Assembly: GCA_964371715.1 (NCBI GenBank)
Contig: CAYJNO010000021.1
Coordinates: 1-34,806, forward strand
Length of the DNA stretch: 34,806 bases
Direction of reading: 5' to 3'
DNA from: CAYJNO01 sp964371715
GTDB taxonomy: Bacteria; Bacillota_I; Bacilli_A; Erysipelotrichales; Erysipelotrichaceae
Part shown: in pieces, positions 17,163-25,629 of the stretch
Layout: each line of letters begins with the position of its first letter
Numbering within the stretch: the stretch's first letter is position 1
Notes under the pieces: generated by a model
Database searches by the model: none
What the model was told of the DNA's origin: nothing
The model's input: the letters and a program-made list of their open reading frames with translations, nothing else
Program-made: the position numbers and the translations under genes

Positions 17163-18557
17163 TTAGTTCTCCACTTTTATTCTTTTCATATAATAAGCTT
17201 GATAATTATATTCATCACAATCAATTTTTAATGATGTATTATGATCATATACTCTGCTTGTCATCGTTTTATATCCATCATTTATGAAAATTTCAATAGA
17301 ACTTATATCACTAAATATCTCAATGTTATTAATGTTATTTATTTCAAGATTTCTAATACCTCTACCATAACCTGCATCATTCATTATTAATGATAATAAT
17401 CCATTTTCATAGTTTAATATTGTATTTGTTCTCAAAATAATTTTAAAATTATCATTATTACTAAAATCTATTTTAATACGATACATATTGGATTTTAAAT
17501 CATTAATATTTATAATTTCAGATGCTTGTAAATCTTCTAATTCTTTAATTGGTTTTTGATATAACATTCCATCCATTTCCACAAGCTCTCTTGGAATTGT
17601 TAAAGCTTGTTGCCAATTATCTTTAATTGTAGGATTTGTATAGTCAACATCAGGCAAACCCATCCATCCAATAAAAATTCTTCTACCACTTTCATCAATA
17701 AAACTTTGACCTGCATAAAAGTCAAATCCTAAGTCCATTTCATGAAATGTACCTAATTTTTCATTAGATTCAACATTATCATTTAAGATGAAATATCCAT
17801 TTTGATAAATACTTTCATATAAGTAGCCTTTAGTTTCTACTCCTTGTGGACAAGTAATTAAGAAATTTTTATTATTGATTCTAATTAAGTCAGGACATTC
17901 CCACATATAACCATAGTATTCATCACTATTATATCTATTCACATATTCAAATGTTTTTAAATCCTTTGATTTATATAATAAAACACATCCGATATCATTT
18001 TTTGTTCGTGCTCCTAATACCATATAATAAGTATCATTTATTTTTTCAATTTTTGGATCACGAACATGACATGTTAAATCATTTGGATAATCTTCATTTT
18101 TCAATAAACACACTTTTTCAGACATATTTACGCCATCTTTTGAAGTAAATGTTATTGTATTATGCTCTCTTCCATCATTAATGTAATCATATTCACCATC
18201 CAGCTTAACATTTCCAGTATAGAAATAATGTATTTGATTATCTTTTACTATTGCACTTCCAGAATATGCACCTGATTTATCTAATATATTATCTGGATAA
18301 ACTACCATGCTTTGACTTTTAAAATTAATAAAATCTTTTGTTTGAAATAATCCCCAACCTTTTAAGCCATTATGTACGTCATTTGGAGAATATTGATAAT
18401 AGATATTATAAATACCATTAAACTGGCATAAACCATTAGGATCATTTAACCAACCAGCAGGTGGCATTAAATGATAACCTAATGCATATTCACCTTTTAC
18501 ATTTAAAGATTCATTAATTTTAATTTGTTTCTTATAATCTTTTAGTTTATTCAACAT
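17163..18557 (-). CDS. scrB: GH32 sucrose-6-phosphate hydrolase
   Basis: A 464-residue cytoplasmic beta-fructofuranosidase that splits sucrose-6-phosphate into glucose-6-phosphate and fructose. The three GH32 catalytic blocks are present: GWLNDPNG with nucleophile Asp39, RDPKI with transition-state Asp167, and MWECPDL with acid/base Glu220. A C-terminal beta-sandwich follows from about 330. No signal peptide. I place the start at the ATG at 18557, seven bases after AGAGG, rather than at an upstream GTG at 18572. The start overlaps the last 11 bp of the PTS gene, and the fructokinase follows after one base, so the three are translationally coupled. Phospho-sucrose specificity is inferred from the PTS partner. 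Confidence 0.92.
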   Translation of the reverse strand: MLNKLKDYKKQIKINESLNVKGEYALGYHLMPPAGWLNDPNGLCQFNGIYNIYYQYSPNDVHNGLKGWGLFQTKDFINFKSQSMVVYPDNILDKSGAYSGSAIVKDNQIHYFYTGNVKLDGEYDYINDGREHNTITFTSKDGVNMSEKVCLLKNEDYPNDLTCHVRDPKIEKINDTYYMVLGARTKNDIGCVLLYKSKDLKTFEYVNRYNSDEYYGYMWECPDLIRINNKNFLITCPQGVETKGYLYESIYQNGYFILNDNVESNEKLGTFHEMDLGFDFYAGQSFIDESGRRIFIGWMGLPDVDYTNPTIKDNWQQALTIPRELVEMDGMLYQKPIKELEDLQASEIININDLKSNMYRIKIDFSNNDNFKIILRTNTILNYENGLLSLIMNDAGYGRGIRNLEINNINNIEIFSDISSIEIFINDGYKTMTSRVYDHNTSLKIDCDEYNYQAYYMKRIKVEN

Positions 18558-20409
18558 TAAATACCTCTTCACCTTTATTTTTGTTACCCTCTTTTTTATT
18601 ACTTATTTTATCACTTGAAGTTACTACCATCAATGTTTCAATACTACAATTACTATTTTTTACTTGTTCTAAATCCATCTCTAATAATAAATCACCTTTT
18701 TTTACTAATTGATCTGCATTTACATGAACATTAAATGGTTTTCCTTCTAATGTAACCGTATTAATTCCACAGTGAATTAATACTTCTATTCCATCATTAC
18801 TTTGTAAGCCAATTGCATGTTTTGTTGGGAAAATCATTAATATTTTTCCATCAAATGGTGCATATACTTTACCATCTGTTGGCATAATACTTAATCCATC
18901 ACCCATTGCTTTTGAAGAAAATGCTTCATCTGTTGATTCACTTATATCTTTATATTCACCATTCATTGGTGCTACTAATTCTTTTGTTTTTTCTACTTGC
19001 GTATTATTTATAATAGTTACACTATTTTTCTTTTCATTTCTTTTTCCTAAAACAATTGTTACAACAAATGCAGTTGCAATTGCTAATAATAATCCAATAG
19101 TAAAGTTTAAATAATTACTTGGTGCAATCGATAAATAACCTGGAAGTCCAGCTGCTCCTAAAGCAGTTGCTTTTACACCTGTTAACCCTAAATATGCACT
19201 ACCAATCCCTGCTCCTGTAATTGCTCCAATAAAAGGATATTTTAATCTTAAGTTAACCCCAAACATTGCAGGCTCTGTAATACCTAATAAAGCACTAACT
19301 CCACTTGCTGAACATAAACTTTTAATTTTAGTATCTTTTGTTGTAAATAAAACTGCAAGTACAGCTGCTCCTTGAGCAGCATTAGACATTGAAGCTATTG
19401 TAAAGATAAATGTTTCTCCAGAATTAACTAATAATGTTGTTTCTACTGCACTAAATGAATGGTGAAGACCTGTAATAACAATTGGTGCATATAACAAACC
19501 AAATAATCCAGCTCCAACAAAACCTAATGTATCATACATCCAAGTTAATCCAAATGCTATAACATCACCTAATTCTCTTAATAATGGTCCAACTACAATA
19601 AATGTAATAAATCCTGTAACAATAACAGATAATAAAGGAGTTGTTAAGTTATCTAACCATGATGGTGTAACTTTACGTAACTTCTTCTCAATTGTTGCTA
19701 AAATCCAAGATACTCCAAGTACTGGTAATACTGTACCTTGATATCCTACAGCCTCAACACTTAACCCTAATAAATTCCATGTAGGTATTTCTGTAGCACC
19801 CGCATATGAGTAAGCATTTAATAAGTCTGGATGTACCATTATCATACCCATAGCTGCTCCAAGATATGGATTTCCACCAAACTTTTTAGTTGCGCTAAAT
19901 CCTAATAATACTGGTAAATAAACAAATGGAGCATTTGCAAACATATTAATAATTTTTGCTAAATCTGCAAAATCTGGATAAAGTTCTATTAGAGTTTTTG
20001 TTTCATGAAATAATCCTGATGCCGTTAATACATTATTAATACCCATTAATAAACCACCAGCTACTATAGCAGGTATTATTGGCACGAATATATCAGATAA
20101 TGTTTTAACTATTTTTTGTAAGAAATTTCCTTCTTCCTTTTCTTCTTCTATATCTTCTTGTAATCCTAATTGTTTTTTTACTTCACTACATATTACACTT
20201 ACTATTCCTGAACCAAAGATTATTTGTATTTGACTTTGTACTTCAAACACCCCTTTTGCTCCTTCAATATTTTCAAGTTTTTCTTTGTTTACTTTTGTTT
20301 TATCTTTTACAGTAACTCGAAGTCTTGTAGCACAATTAACTACAGATTTTATGTTTTCCTTTCCTCCAAATTCTTCAATTACTTCTTTTGCAATTCTATT
20401 ATAATTCAT
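18547..20409 (-). CDS. scrA: Sucrose-type PTS EIIBCA
   Basis: A 620-residue PTS permease. EIIB at about 1-85 has the phospho-Cys26 in SVVNCATRLRVTVKD; EIIC at about 105-450 has multiple membrane segments and the conserved GLHHSFSAVE; a linker leads to EIIA at about 475-600 with phospho-His546 in IEVLIHCGINTVTLEG. Uptake and phosphorylation yield sucrose-6-phosphate. The sucrose call rests on scrB, scrK and a LacI-type regulator being adjacent; trehalose and beta-glucoside permeases share this fold. The ATG at 20409 follows AAGGAGGG; a GTG at 20439 lies upstream of that site, across the operator, and is rejected. A glycine/lysine-rich tail ends the protein. Confidence 0.88.
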   Translation of the reverse strand: MNYNRIAKEVIEEFGGKENIKSVVNCATRLRVTVKDKTKVNKEKLENIEGAKGVFEVQSQIQIIFGSGIVSVICSEVKKQLGLQEDIEEEKEEGNFLQKIVKTLSDIFVPIIPAIVAGGLLMGINNVLTASGLFHETKTLIELYPDFADLAKIINMFANAPFVYLPVLLGFSATKKFGGNPYLGAAMGMIMVHPDLLNAYSYAGATEIPTWNLLGLSVEAVGYQGTVLPVLGVSWILATIEKKLRKVTPSWLDNLTTPLLSVIVTGFITFIVVGPLLRELGDVIAFGLTWMYDTLGFVGAGLFGLLYAPIVITGLHHSFSAVETTLLVNSGETFIFTIASMSNAAQGAAVLAVLFTTKDTKIKSLCSASGVSALLGITEPAMFGVNLRLKYPFIGAITGAGIGSAYLGLTGVKATALGAAGLPGYLSIAPSNYLNFTIGLLLAIATAFVVTIVLGKRNEKKNSVTIINNTQVEKTKELVAPMNGEYKDISESTDEAFSSKAMGDGLSIMPTDGKVYAPFDGKILMIFPTKHAIGLQSNDGIEVLIHCGINTVTLEGKPFNVHVNADQLVKKGDLLLEMDLEQVKNSNCSIETLMVVTSSDKISNKKEGNKNKGEEVFNVE

Positions 20410-20422
20410 ATACCCTCCTTTA

Positions 20423-20436
20423 TGGTATCGTTCCCA
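20423..20436 (-). promoter_or_regulatory. Operator-like site O1 downstream of the scrA promoter
   Basis: On the plus strand TGGTATCGTTCCCA, a LacI-family-like site that shares 10 of 14 positions with the site at 20478-20491. It lies between the predicted transcription start and the scrA ribosome site. The ScrR-like regulator next door is the expected binder. Confidence 0.55.
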
Positions 20437-20441
20437 CACTT

Positions 20442-20470
20442 ATGATAGCATAAGTATTTTTTTATGTCAA
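20442..20470 (-). promoter_or_regulatory. Sigma-A promoter of the scrABK operon
   Basis: On the minus strand TTGACA (20465-20470), a 17-nt spacer, and TATCAT (20442-20447). Predicted start is near 20435, about 25 nt before the scrA ATG, so the transcript start falls in operator O1. A second operator-like site is centred 55 bp upstream of O1. Confidence 0.78.
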
Positions 20471-20477
20471 GAATAAA

Positions 20478-20491
20478 TGATACCGTTTACA
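20478..20491 (-). promoter_or_regulatory. Operator-like site O2, also a near-match to a CcpA cre box
   Basis: Minus strand TGTAAACGGTATCA, just upstream of the scrA -35. It resembles LacI-family sucrose operators and matches the cre consensus TGWAARCGYTWNCW at all but one position (G in place of Y). It could bind the local regulator, CcpA, or both. Confidence 0.55.
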
Positions 20492-20513
20492 AAAAAAGAG
20501 TATCTAGATACTC
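20491..20513 (-). terminator. Terminator of the LacI-type regulator gene
   Basis: On the minus strand GAGTAT-CTAG-ATACTC followed by seven Ts (20491-20497). The TAG stop of the regulator (20504-20506) forms part of the loop. Immediately beyond lies operator O2, so the unit ends right where scrA control begins. Confidence 0.75.
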
Positions 20514-21484
20514 TCTCCATTAATTATTTTATAGTCTATTGATAATAATTTATCTACATTTTCTTGTTTTATCATTTTCACTAAATTTTCGGCAATTTTA
20601 TCACCCATTAATACATTATCAAATATTATCGTTTGTAAACTTGGATGTAAAAGTTCTGAACTTTCATATCCACCAAAAGCTACCACACCAACTTGATCTG
20701 GTATTTTAATATTTGCAGTTTGTAATTCTTTATACACCGCCATTGCAATATTATCTGTGGTACAAATTATAAGATCATATTCTAATTCATTTATTAGTCC
20801 TTTAATTACAGTTCTTGTTTTATCATATGTAAAATCTGTTTCAATTGTTTTAATAAAATCTATTTTATAATTTGCTAAGCCATCAAATACGCCTTGCTTT
20901 CTTTTAACTCCTACTGAAATATCGTTTTCACTAACTGTTAAATATAAAATCTTTTTATACCCTTTTTCACCCACTATATTACCAATTTGATACCCAGCCT
21001 CGTAGTCTTTATTAATTATAGATATACCATCTTCATAATGTTGCCCTGCAATAATAACTGGAATATTTATTTTAGTTATTGCTTCATGATGCAGATCACT
21101 TATTATTGTAGCAAATAAGATAATACCATCTACTTGCATATGGAAAAGATTATATAATGCTTTAATTTCTGCAGTATTATCAAAAGTAGTATTTATTATT
21201 ATTGTTGTATAACCTAGTTCATGCAAATTTTTTTCGATACTATTTACTGTTCTGGCCATTGTTCTAGAATTTATGCTTGGTACTATTATTCCAATTACAT
21301 TTGATTTTTTTAGTTTTAGATTTTGTGCAACTTTATTTGGTTGATAATTATATTCATTTACAACTTTTTCTATCTTCTCCCTTGTTTCTTCTTTAACATA
21401 ACCACCATTAAAAAATCTTGATACTGTACTTTTACCAACACCTGCATATTTTGCAATATCATTTATAGTAATTTTGTTCTCCAC
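20504..21484 (-). CDS. scrR: LacI-family repressor of the sucrose genes
   Basis: A 326-residue repressor. The N-terminal HTH is typical (ITINDIAKYAGVGKSTVSRF, then FNGGYVKEETREKIE), the hinge helix reads YQPNKVAQNLK, and from about residue 60 there is a periplasmic-binding-like ligand domain (NVIGIIVPSINSRTMARTVN, DGIILFATI, YDLIICTTDNIAMAVY, VGVVAFGGYE). It likely binds the two operator-like sites around the scrA promoter and releases them with fructose or a sucrose derivative, as known for ScrR. The start is GTG at 21484, with AAGAAGG about 8 nt upstream. It sits upstream of scrA on the same strand but has its own terminator. Regulation of scrABK is inferred from position and operator type. 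Confidence 0.88.
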   Translation of the reverse strand: MENKITINDIAKYAGVGKSTVSRFFNGGYVKEETREKIEKVVNEYNYQPNKVAQNLKLKKSNVIGIIVPSINSRTMARTVNSIEKNLHELGYTTIIINTTFDNTAEIKALYNLFHMQVDGIILFATIISDLHHEAITKINIPVIIAGQHYEDGISIINKDYEAGYQIGNIVGEKGYKKILYLTVSENDISVGVKRKQGVFDGLANYKIDFIKTIETDFTYDKTRTVIKGLINELEYDLIICTTDNIAMAVYKELQTANIKIPDQVGVVAFGGYESSELLHPSLQTIIFDNVLMGDKIAENLVKMIKQENVDKLLSIDYKIINGESI

Positions 21485-21525
21485 TTAAGTACCTTCTTCC
21501 CATTATTTAAAAATTTATCATATTC

Positions 21526-21534
21526 ATTATACCA
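21526..21534 (-). promoter_or_regulatory. Extended -10 promoter of the LacI-type regulator gene
   Basis: Minus strand TGGTATAAT, an exact extended -10 with TATAAT, about 45 bp before the GTG start. The -35 region is poor (TAAAGT), which is usual for extended -10 promoters. Confidence 0.5.
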
Positions 21535-21620
21535 TCTTTTATTCTTTAACTTTATTAATCAGTTGAATATTACTTATTAATTAATTAAAATATGAGTAAG
21601 AAGTAATGTTGGAGAAAAAT

Positions 21621-22196
21621 ATGACAAAGACAAAATATGATATAAAACGTAAAGAATTATTAAAAGATGTAAGAGAACTTGTTTTAAAATACGGATATGA
21701 AAATTTAACAGTACGTCTTATTTGTTCTAAGCTTAACCTAAGTACTGGTAATTTTTACCACTACTTTCCTGAAAAAAATTACTTAGTAAATCTGTTTTTT
21801 GAGGATATGGATGATTTTTTAACTAATAACTTAGTAAATAATATGTCTGATGATGAAGCAGTTAATTTATTAAACTATATGAAACTTTATGCAAAAAAAA
21901 CAATGCAGAATGGTGTTGAAGTTTCTAAGTGTATTAATGTGGTTCCATTAAATGACCAAAATAATAATTATATTAATGAAGAAAGAACTGTTATTAAACT
22001 ACTAAAAACTATACTATCTAATGGTATGGAAAAAAAACAATTTAATACCAAAATGTCAGTTGACGAACTTACAAAAATGCTTCTTATCTTAATAAGAGGA
22101 TATAATAGTGATTGGGCAAAATGTAATGGTAACTATAATTTAGAAGAAGAAATAGAAAAATTTTATCATACATTTATTAAAGCAATAACAATATAA
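21621..22196 (+). CDS. TetR-family transcriptional regulator
   Basis: A 191-residue regulator. Residues about 8-60 are the TetR HTH (YDIKRKELLKDVRELVLKYG, then LTVRLICSKLNLSTGNFYHY FPEKNYLVN). The C-terminal ligand domain is divergent and unrecognised. The ATG at 21621 follows TTGGAG by six bases; an ATG at 21606 is upstream of that site and is unlikely. It lies upstream of and on the same strand as a secreted flavin reductase gene, separated by a strong terminator and a new promoter. TetR regulators placed like this are common beside extracellular flavinylated reductases, and a palindrome at the reductase start site could be its operator. The ligand may be the reductase substrate. Confidence 0.85.
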   Translation: MTKTKYDIKRKELLKDVRELVLKYGYENLTVRLICSKLNLSTGNFYHYFPEKNYLVNLFFEDMDDFLTNNLVNNMSDDEAVNLLNYMKLYAKKTMQNGVEVSKCINVVPLNDQNNNYINEERTVIKLLKTILSNGMEKKQFNTKMSVDELTKMLLILIRGYNSDWAKCNGNYNLEEEIEKFYHTFIKAITI

Positions 22197-22236
22197 AAGT
22201 ACTCTTTATCAATAAATGATAAAGAGTACTTTTATA
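22192..22236 (+). terminator. Strong terminator after the TetR gene
   Basis: Perfect 19-bp stem: 22192-22210 pairs with 22218-22236, core AAAAGTACTCTTTATC, loop AATAAAT; the 3' arm ends in TTTTATA. The TAA stop is inside the 5' arm. The next promoter begins one base later. Confidence 0.85.
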
Positions 22237-22265
22237 TTGACATAATATTCACAATACCTTAAACT
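22237..22265 (+). promoter_or_regulatory. Promoter of the flavin reductase gene
   Basis: TTGACA (22237-22242), 17-nt spacer, TAAACT (22260-22265). It directly abuts the upstream terminator. Predicted start is near 22272, inside the palindrome at 22271-22284. Confidence 0.65.
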
Positions 22266-22270
22266 ATTTT

Positions 22271-22284
22271 TAGAACACGTTCTA
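22271..22284. promoter_or_regulatory. Palindrome at the reductase start site, candidate TetR operator
   Basis: TAGAAC-AC-GTTCTA, a perfect 6+2+6 inverted repeat that spans the predicted transcription start. A bound repressor would block the promoter. The adjacent TetR-type protein is the natural candidate; no second copy was found upstream of its own gene. Confidence 0.5.
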
Positions 22285-22301
22285 TATTAGTCGGAGGAAA
22301 G

Positions 22302-24131
22302 ATGAAAAAGATTACAAAAAGATTATTGTGTATTTTATTAGCTTTAACATTATTTGTTGGATGTAGCACTGAACAAACAACAAATAATAAGTTTACACCA
22401 GGTGAATATGTTGTCGAAGGACAAGGATATGCACCAATGAGTGTCACTGTGACATTTGATGAAAATTCTATCACAGATATTCAAATCGATCATACTGAAA
22501 CAGCAGGAATTGGGTTAGAAGCTGTACCAGTTGCTGTTGATAAAATTATTACTGAACAAGCATTAGGTTGGGATGTTGTGACTGGTGCAACAGAAACTAA
22601 TACAGGAATTATTGAAGCTGTTACACAAGCTATGAAAGATGCAGGCGCAACACAAGAAACTATTGATGAGTATATATCAAATGTCGGAAGTGTAGCTGAA
22701 CAAAAAGAAGATGAAACATTAACTGCAGATGTTGTTATTATTGGGGCTGGTGGAGCTGGTATGTCTGCTGCTGTTACTGCGCATCAAGAAGGTAAATCGG
22801 TTATTGTTATTGAAAAAACAGCACAAATGGGTGGTAATACTACTTTAGCAGGTGGAGCTTTAAATGCAGTTGATGAAGGAAGTGAAACTGCTTTAGCTAA
22901 TAATGATAGTGTTGAATTACATTACACACAAACTTTTGAAGGTGGAGATGAGCAAGGAAACCCTGAATTAGTAAATATTTTAGTAAGTGAAGCTTGGGAT
23001 GGAGTTGAATGGTTACAATCTTTAGGTATGGAATTTAAAGAAGGTACATTTACAGTTACTGGTGGATTATGGCAAAGAGCACATGCCCCTGTAGAGCCTA
23101 AAGGTTCAGGATTCTTTAAAACTTACCAAGAATATATGGATGAAAATGAAGGAATCACTATGTTATATAATACTGAAGCCTATGAATTAGTAGTAGTTGA
23201 TGGTGTTGTAACAGGAGTTGTAGCAACAGGAGAAACTGGAAATACTATTACAGTAAACGCTAATAATGGTATCGTTTTAGCAACAGGTGGTTTTGGGCAA
23301 AGCATCGAATTAAGAGAAGAATACACTACTGAATCTGAAAAATGGCCATTATTAGATGCTTCTATTCCAAGTACTAATACAACATCTATTACAGGAGATG
23401 GTATTATCATGGCTGAAGCTATTGGTGCTAACCTAGTACAAATGGACAATATTCAATTATTACCATTAGGTGATCCTGAAACTGGTAGTTTATCAGGTAA
23501 TATTGAACATGGTGTTGAAAGTAGAATCTTCGTTAACTTAGATGGAAACCGTTTCGTTGATGAAGGTGGTCGTCGTGATGATATGACACTTGGTTTATTA
23601 GCTCAAGAAGAAAAAACAATGTACATTGTTATGGATAGTGATTCATACCCAAGTGGTGATACATTAAACAACTTTGGAGAATCTATTGATTCTTTAGTAG
23701 AACAAGGTAGAGCATATAAAGCTGATACACTAGAAGAATTAGCAGAAATGATAAATGTTCCTGTTGAAAATTTAGTTTCAACTGTTGAAGAATATAACAA
23801 GTACTGTTTAGGTGGAGAACTTGAAGGTGAAACAGATGAATTTGGACGTACATTATTTACTGATACTGAACAAGTTCATGATGGAATCAACGATGGTCCA
23901 TTCTACGCTGCTGAGCGTGTACCAACAGTTCACCATACAATGGGTGGAGTTGAAATCAACACTAACACAGAAGTTATCAACACAGAAGGAAATGTAATAT
24001 TAGGATTATATGCTGCTGGAGAAGTAACAGGTGGAATTCATGGTGCTAACCGTTTAGGTGGTAATGCATTAACAGATACTGTAGTATTTGGTAGAATTGC
24101 TGGAGAACAAGCTGCAGCATTTGAAAGATAA
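22302..24131 (+). CDS. Secreted FMN/FAD-dependent reductase lipoprotein (fumarate/urocanate reductase-like)
   Basis: A 609-residue lipoprotein of the flavocytochrome-c/fumarate reductase flavoprotein family. Signal peptide 1-20 with lipobox LFVGC and lipidated Cys21. FMN-binding domain about 30-125 with the flavinylation motif TGATET (FMN expected on Thr99, attached by ApbE). FAD domain from about 140 with GAGGAG (148-153) and EKTAQMGGNTTLAGG. Active-site residues comparable to Shewanella FccA are present: Arg425 in GGRRDD, His544/545 in HHTMGG and Arg584 in GANRLGG. The substrate-contacting His of FccA (in its HPT motif) appears replaced at IQLLPLGD, so the substrate is probably not fumarate. 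It likely reduces an unsaturated organic acid outside the membrane using electrons passed from the cell. No ApbE or electron-donor gene is in the window. Controlled by the upstream TetR-type gene, by inference. Confidence 0.88.
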   Translation: MKKITKRLLCILLALTLFVGCSTEQTTNNKFTPGEYVVEGQGYAPMSVTVTFDENSITDIQIDHTETAGIGLEAVPVAVDKIITEQALGWDVVTGATETNTGIIEAVTQAMKDAGATQETIDEYISNVGSVAEQKEDETLTADVVIIGAGGAGMSAAVTAHQEGKSVIVIEKTAQMGGNTTLAGGALNAVDEGSETALANNDSVELHYTQTFEGGDEQGNPELVNILVSEAWDGVEWLQSLGMEFKEGTFTVTGGLWQRAHAPVEPKGSGFFKTYQEYMDENEGITMLYNTEAYELVVVDGVVTGVVATGETGNTITVNANNGIVLATGGFGQSIELREEYTTESEKWPLLDASIPSTNTTSITGDGIIMAEAIGANLVQMDNIQLLPLGDPETGSLSGNIEHGVESRIFVNLDGNRFVDEGGRRDDMTLGLLAQEEKTMYIVMDSDSYPSGDTLNNFGESIDSLVEQGRAYKADTLEELAEMINVPVENLVSTVEEYNKYCLGGELEGETDEFGRTLFTDTEQVHDGINDGPFYAAERVPTVHHTMGGVEINTNTEVINTEGNVILGLYAAGEVTGGIHGANRLGGNALTDTVVFGRIAGEQAAAFER

Positions 24132-24135
24132 TATT

Positions 24136-24170
24136 AAAAGAGTGAACAACTAAATGTTCACTCTTTTTTT
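24136..24170 (+). terminator. Terminator of the flavin reductase gene
   Basis: AAAAGAGTGAACA (24136-24148) pairs with TGTTCACTCTTTT (24155-24167), loop ACTAAA, followed by more Ts to 24170. The A run at its left side could let it also serve the convergent GH1 gene, more weakly. Confidence 0.85.
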
Positions 24171-24180
24171 AATAATATGA

Positions 24181-25629
24181 TTAACCTAAATCTTCCCCAT
24201 TACTAGCAATTACTTGTCTATACCATTCAAATGATTTTTTCTTACTTCTTTTTAATGTACCACTACCATCATCGTGTTTATCTACATAAATAAAGCCATA
24301 TCTCTTTGCCATCTCTCCAGTTGAAGCACTAACTAAATCGATACATCCCCATGGTGTATAAGCTTTTAGATCTACTCCATCATTGATTGCTTCCTTCATA
24401 GCTTCAATATGAATTTTTAAATAATTAATACGATAATCATCATTAATAATTCCATCTTCTTCTACTCTATCAAATGCTCCTAGACCATTTTCTACAACCA
24501 TTAATGGTTTGTTATAGCGATCATAAAGATCTACAAGTGCAAATCTCAATCCTTGAGGATCAATTTGCCATCCCCAATCACTAGCTTTTAAATATGGATT
24601 TGGTTTACCTTTTAATAGATTACCTTCTCCATTTACTTCATCATCTCCACTCTTACAACTTGACATATAATATGAAAATGATACAAAGTCTACAACACCT
24701 TCTTTTATAATATCTAAATCATTTTCTTGCATATCTATTTCAACATTATTTGTACGCCAAATATTTTTTGCAAAACTTGGATATTCACCTTTAACTTGAA
24801 CATCAGCACAATAATAATTAAATAGTTGATTTTGTTTTTGTGCAGCGATTGCATCGATAGGATTACAAGTAAATGGATATGTAGTAGCATAAATAATCAT
24901 ATTACCTACTTGATAGTTTGGGTCAATTTCATGAGCTAATAATACTGCTTTAGCACTTGCCACAAATTGATGATGAAGTCCTTGAAATCTTTTTTGTGGA
25001 TTATCAATTTGGTTTAAAAAATCTTTAGTTCCATCATTGATTATACCCAAAGAAAGAAATGATCCAAACTCACCTGTAGCAACATTTATTTCGTTAAAAG
25101 TTAACCAATATTTAACTTTACCTTTAAATCTTCTAAAAATCACTTCACAATATCTAGTATAGAAATCAATAAGTTTTCTATTAGCCCAACCATCATATTC
25201 TAATGATAAGTGTAAAGGTAACTCATAATGAGATATTGTAATTAATGGTTCAATATTATATTTTAAACATTCATTAATCATGTTTTCATAAAACTTTAAA
25301 CCTGCTTCATTTGGTTCTAGCTCATCACCTTTAGGAAAAATTCGTGACCATGCTATTGAAAACCTGTATACTTTAAATCCCATTTCAGCAAATAAAGCTA
25401 TATCTTCTTTATAGCGATGATACATATCGATTGCTACATGTGATGGATAAAAAGTCTCCTTTTCTAAAACTGGTGTAATTCTTTTTGATACATGATGAGT
25501 GCCACCTGTGCAGATATCAGCTATTGATAGTCCTTTTCCATCAATGTTATAAGCTCCTTCACATTGATTAGCTGCCGTAGCTCCACCCCATAAAAAGTTA
25601 TCTGGAAATTTATTTAATATTTTATTCAT
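24181..25629 (-). CDS. GH1 6-phospho-beta-glucosidase (second of a tandem pair)
   Basis: A 482-residue cytoplasmic glycoside hydrolase family 1 enzyme that cleaves phosphorylated beta-glucosides delivered by the PTS. N-terminal GH1 signature FLWGGATAANQCEGAYN; acid/base Glu180 in WLTFNEIN; nucleophile Glu380 in MVVENGLG; and near the C-terminus the phosphate-binding-type block STGEMAKRYGFIYVD, followed by LKRSKKKSFEWY, typical of 6-phospho enzymes. I use the ATG at 25629, which overlaps the stop of the upstream GH1 gene (TAATG); an ATG nine bases earlier lies too close to the ribosome site. It is closely similar to its upstream neighbour, so the pair arose by tandem duplication, perhaps to split substrate range (for example cellobiose versus aryl glucosides). 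Confidence 0.92.
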   Translation of the reverse strand: MNKILNKFPDNFLWGGATAANQCEGAYNIDGKGLSIADICTGGTHHVSKRITPVLEKETFYPSHVAIDMYHRYKEDIALFAEMGFKVYRFSIAWSRIFPKGDELEPNEAGLKFYENMINECLKYNIEPLITISHYELPLHLSLEYDGWANRKLIDFYTRYCEVIFRRFKGKVKYWLTFNEINVATGEFGSFLSLGIINDGTKDFLNQIDNPQKRFQGLHHQFVASAKAVLLAHEIDPNYQVGNMIIYATTYPFTCNPIDAIAAQKQNQLFNYYCADVQVKGEYPSFAKNIWRTNNVEIDMQENDLDIIKEGVVDFVSFSYYMSSCKSGDDEVNGEGNLLKGKPNPYLKASDWGWQIDPQGLRFALVDLYDRYNKPLMVVENGLGAFDRVEEDGIINDDYRINYLKIHIEAMKEAINDGVDLKAYTPWGCIDLVSASTGEMAKRYGFIYVDKHDDGSGTLKRSKKKSFEWYRQVIASNGEDLG

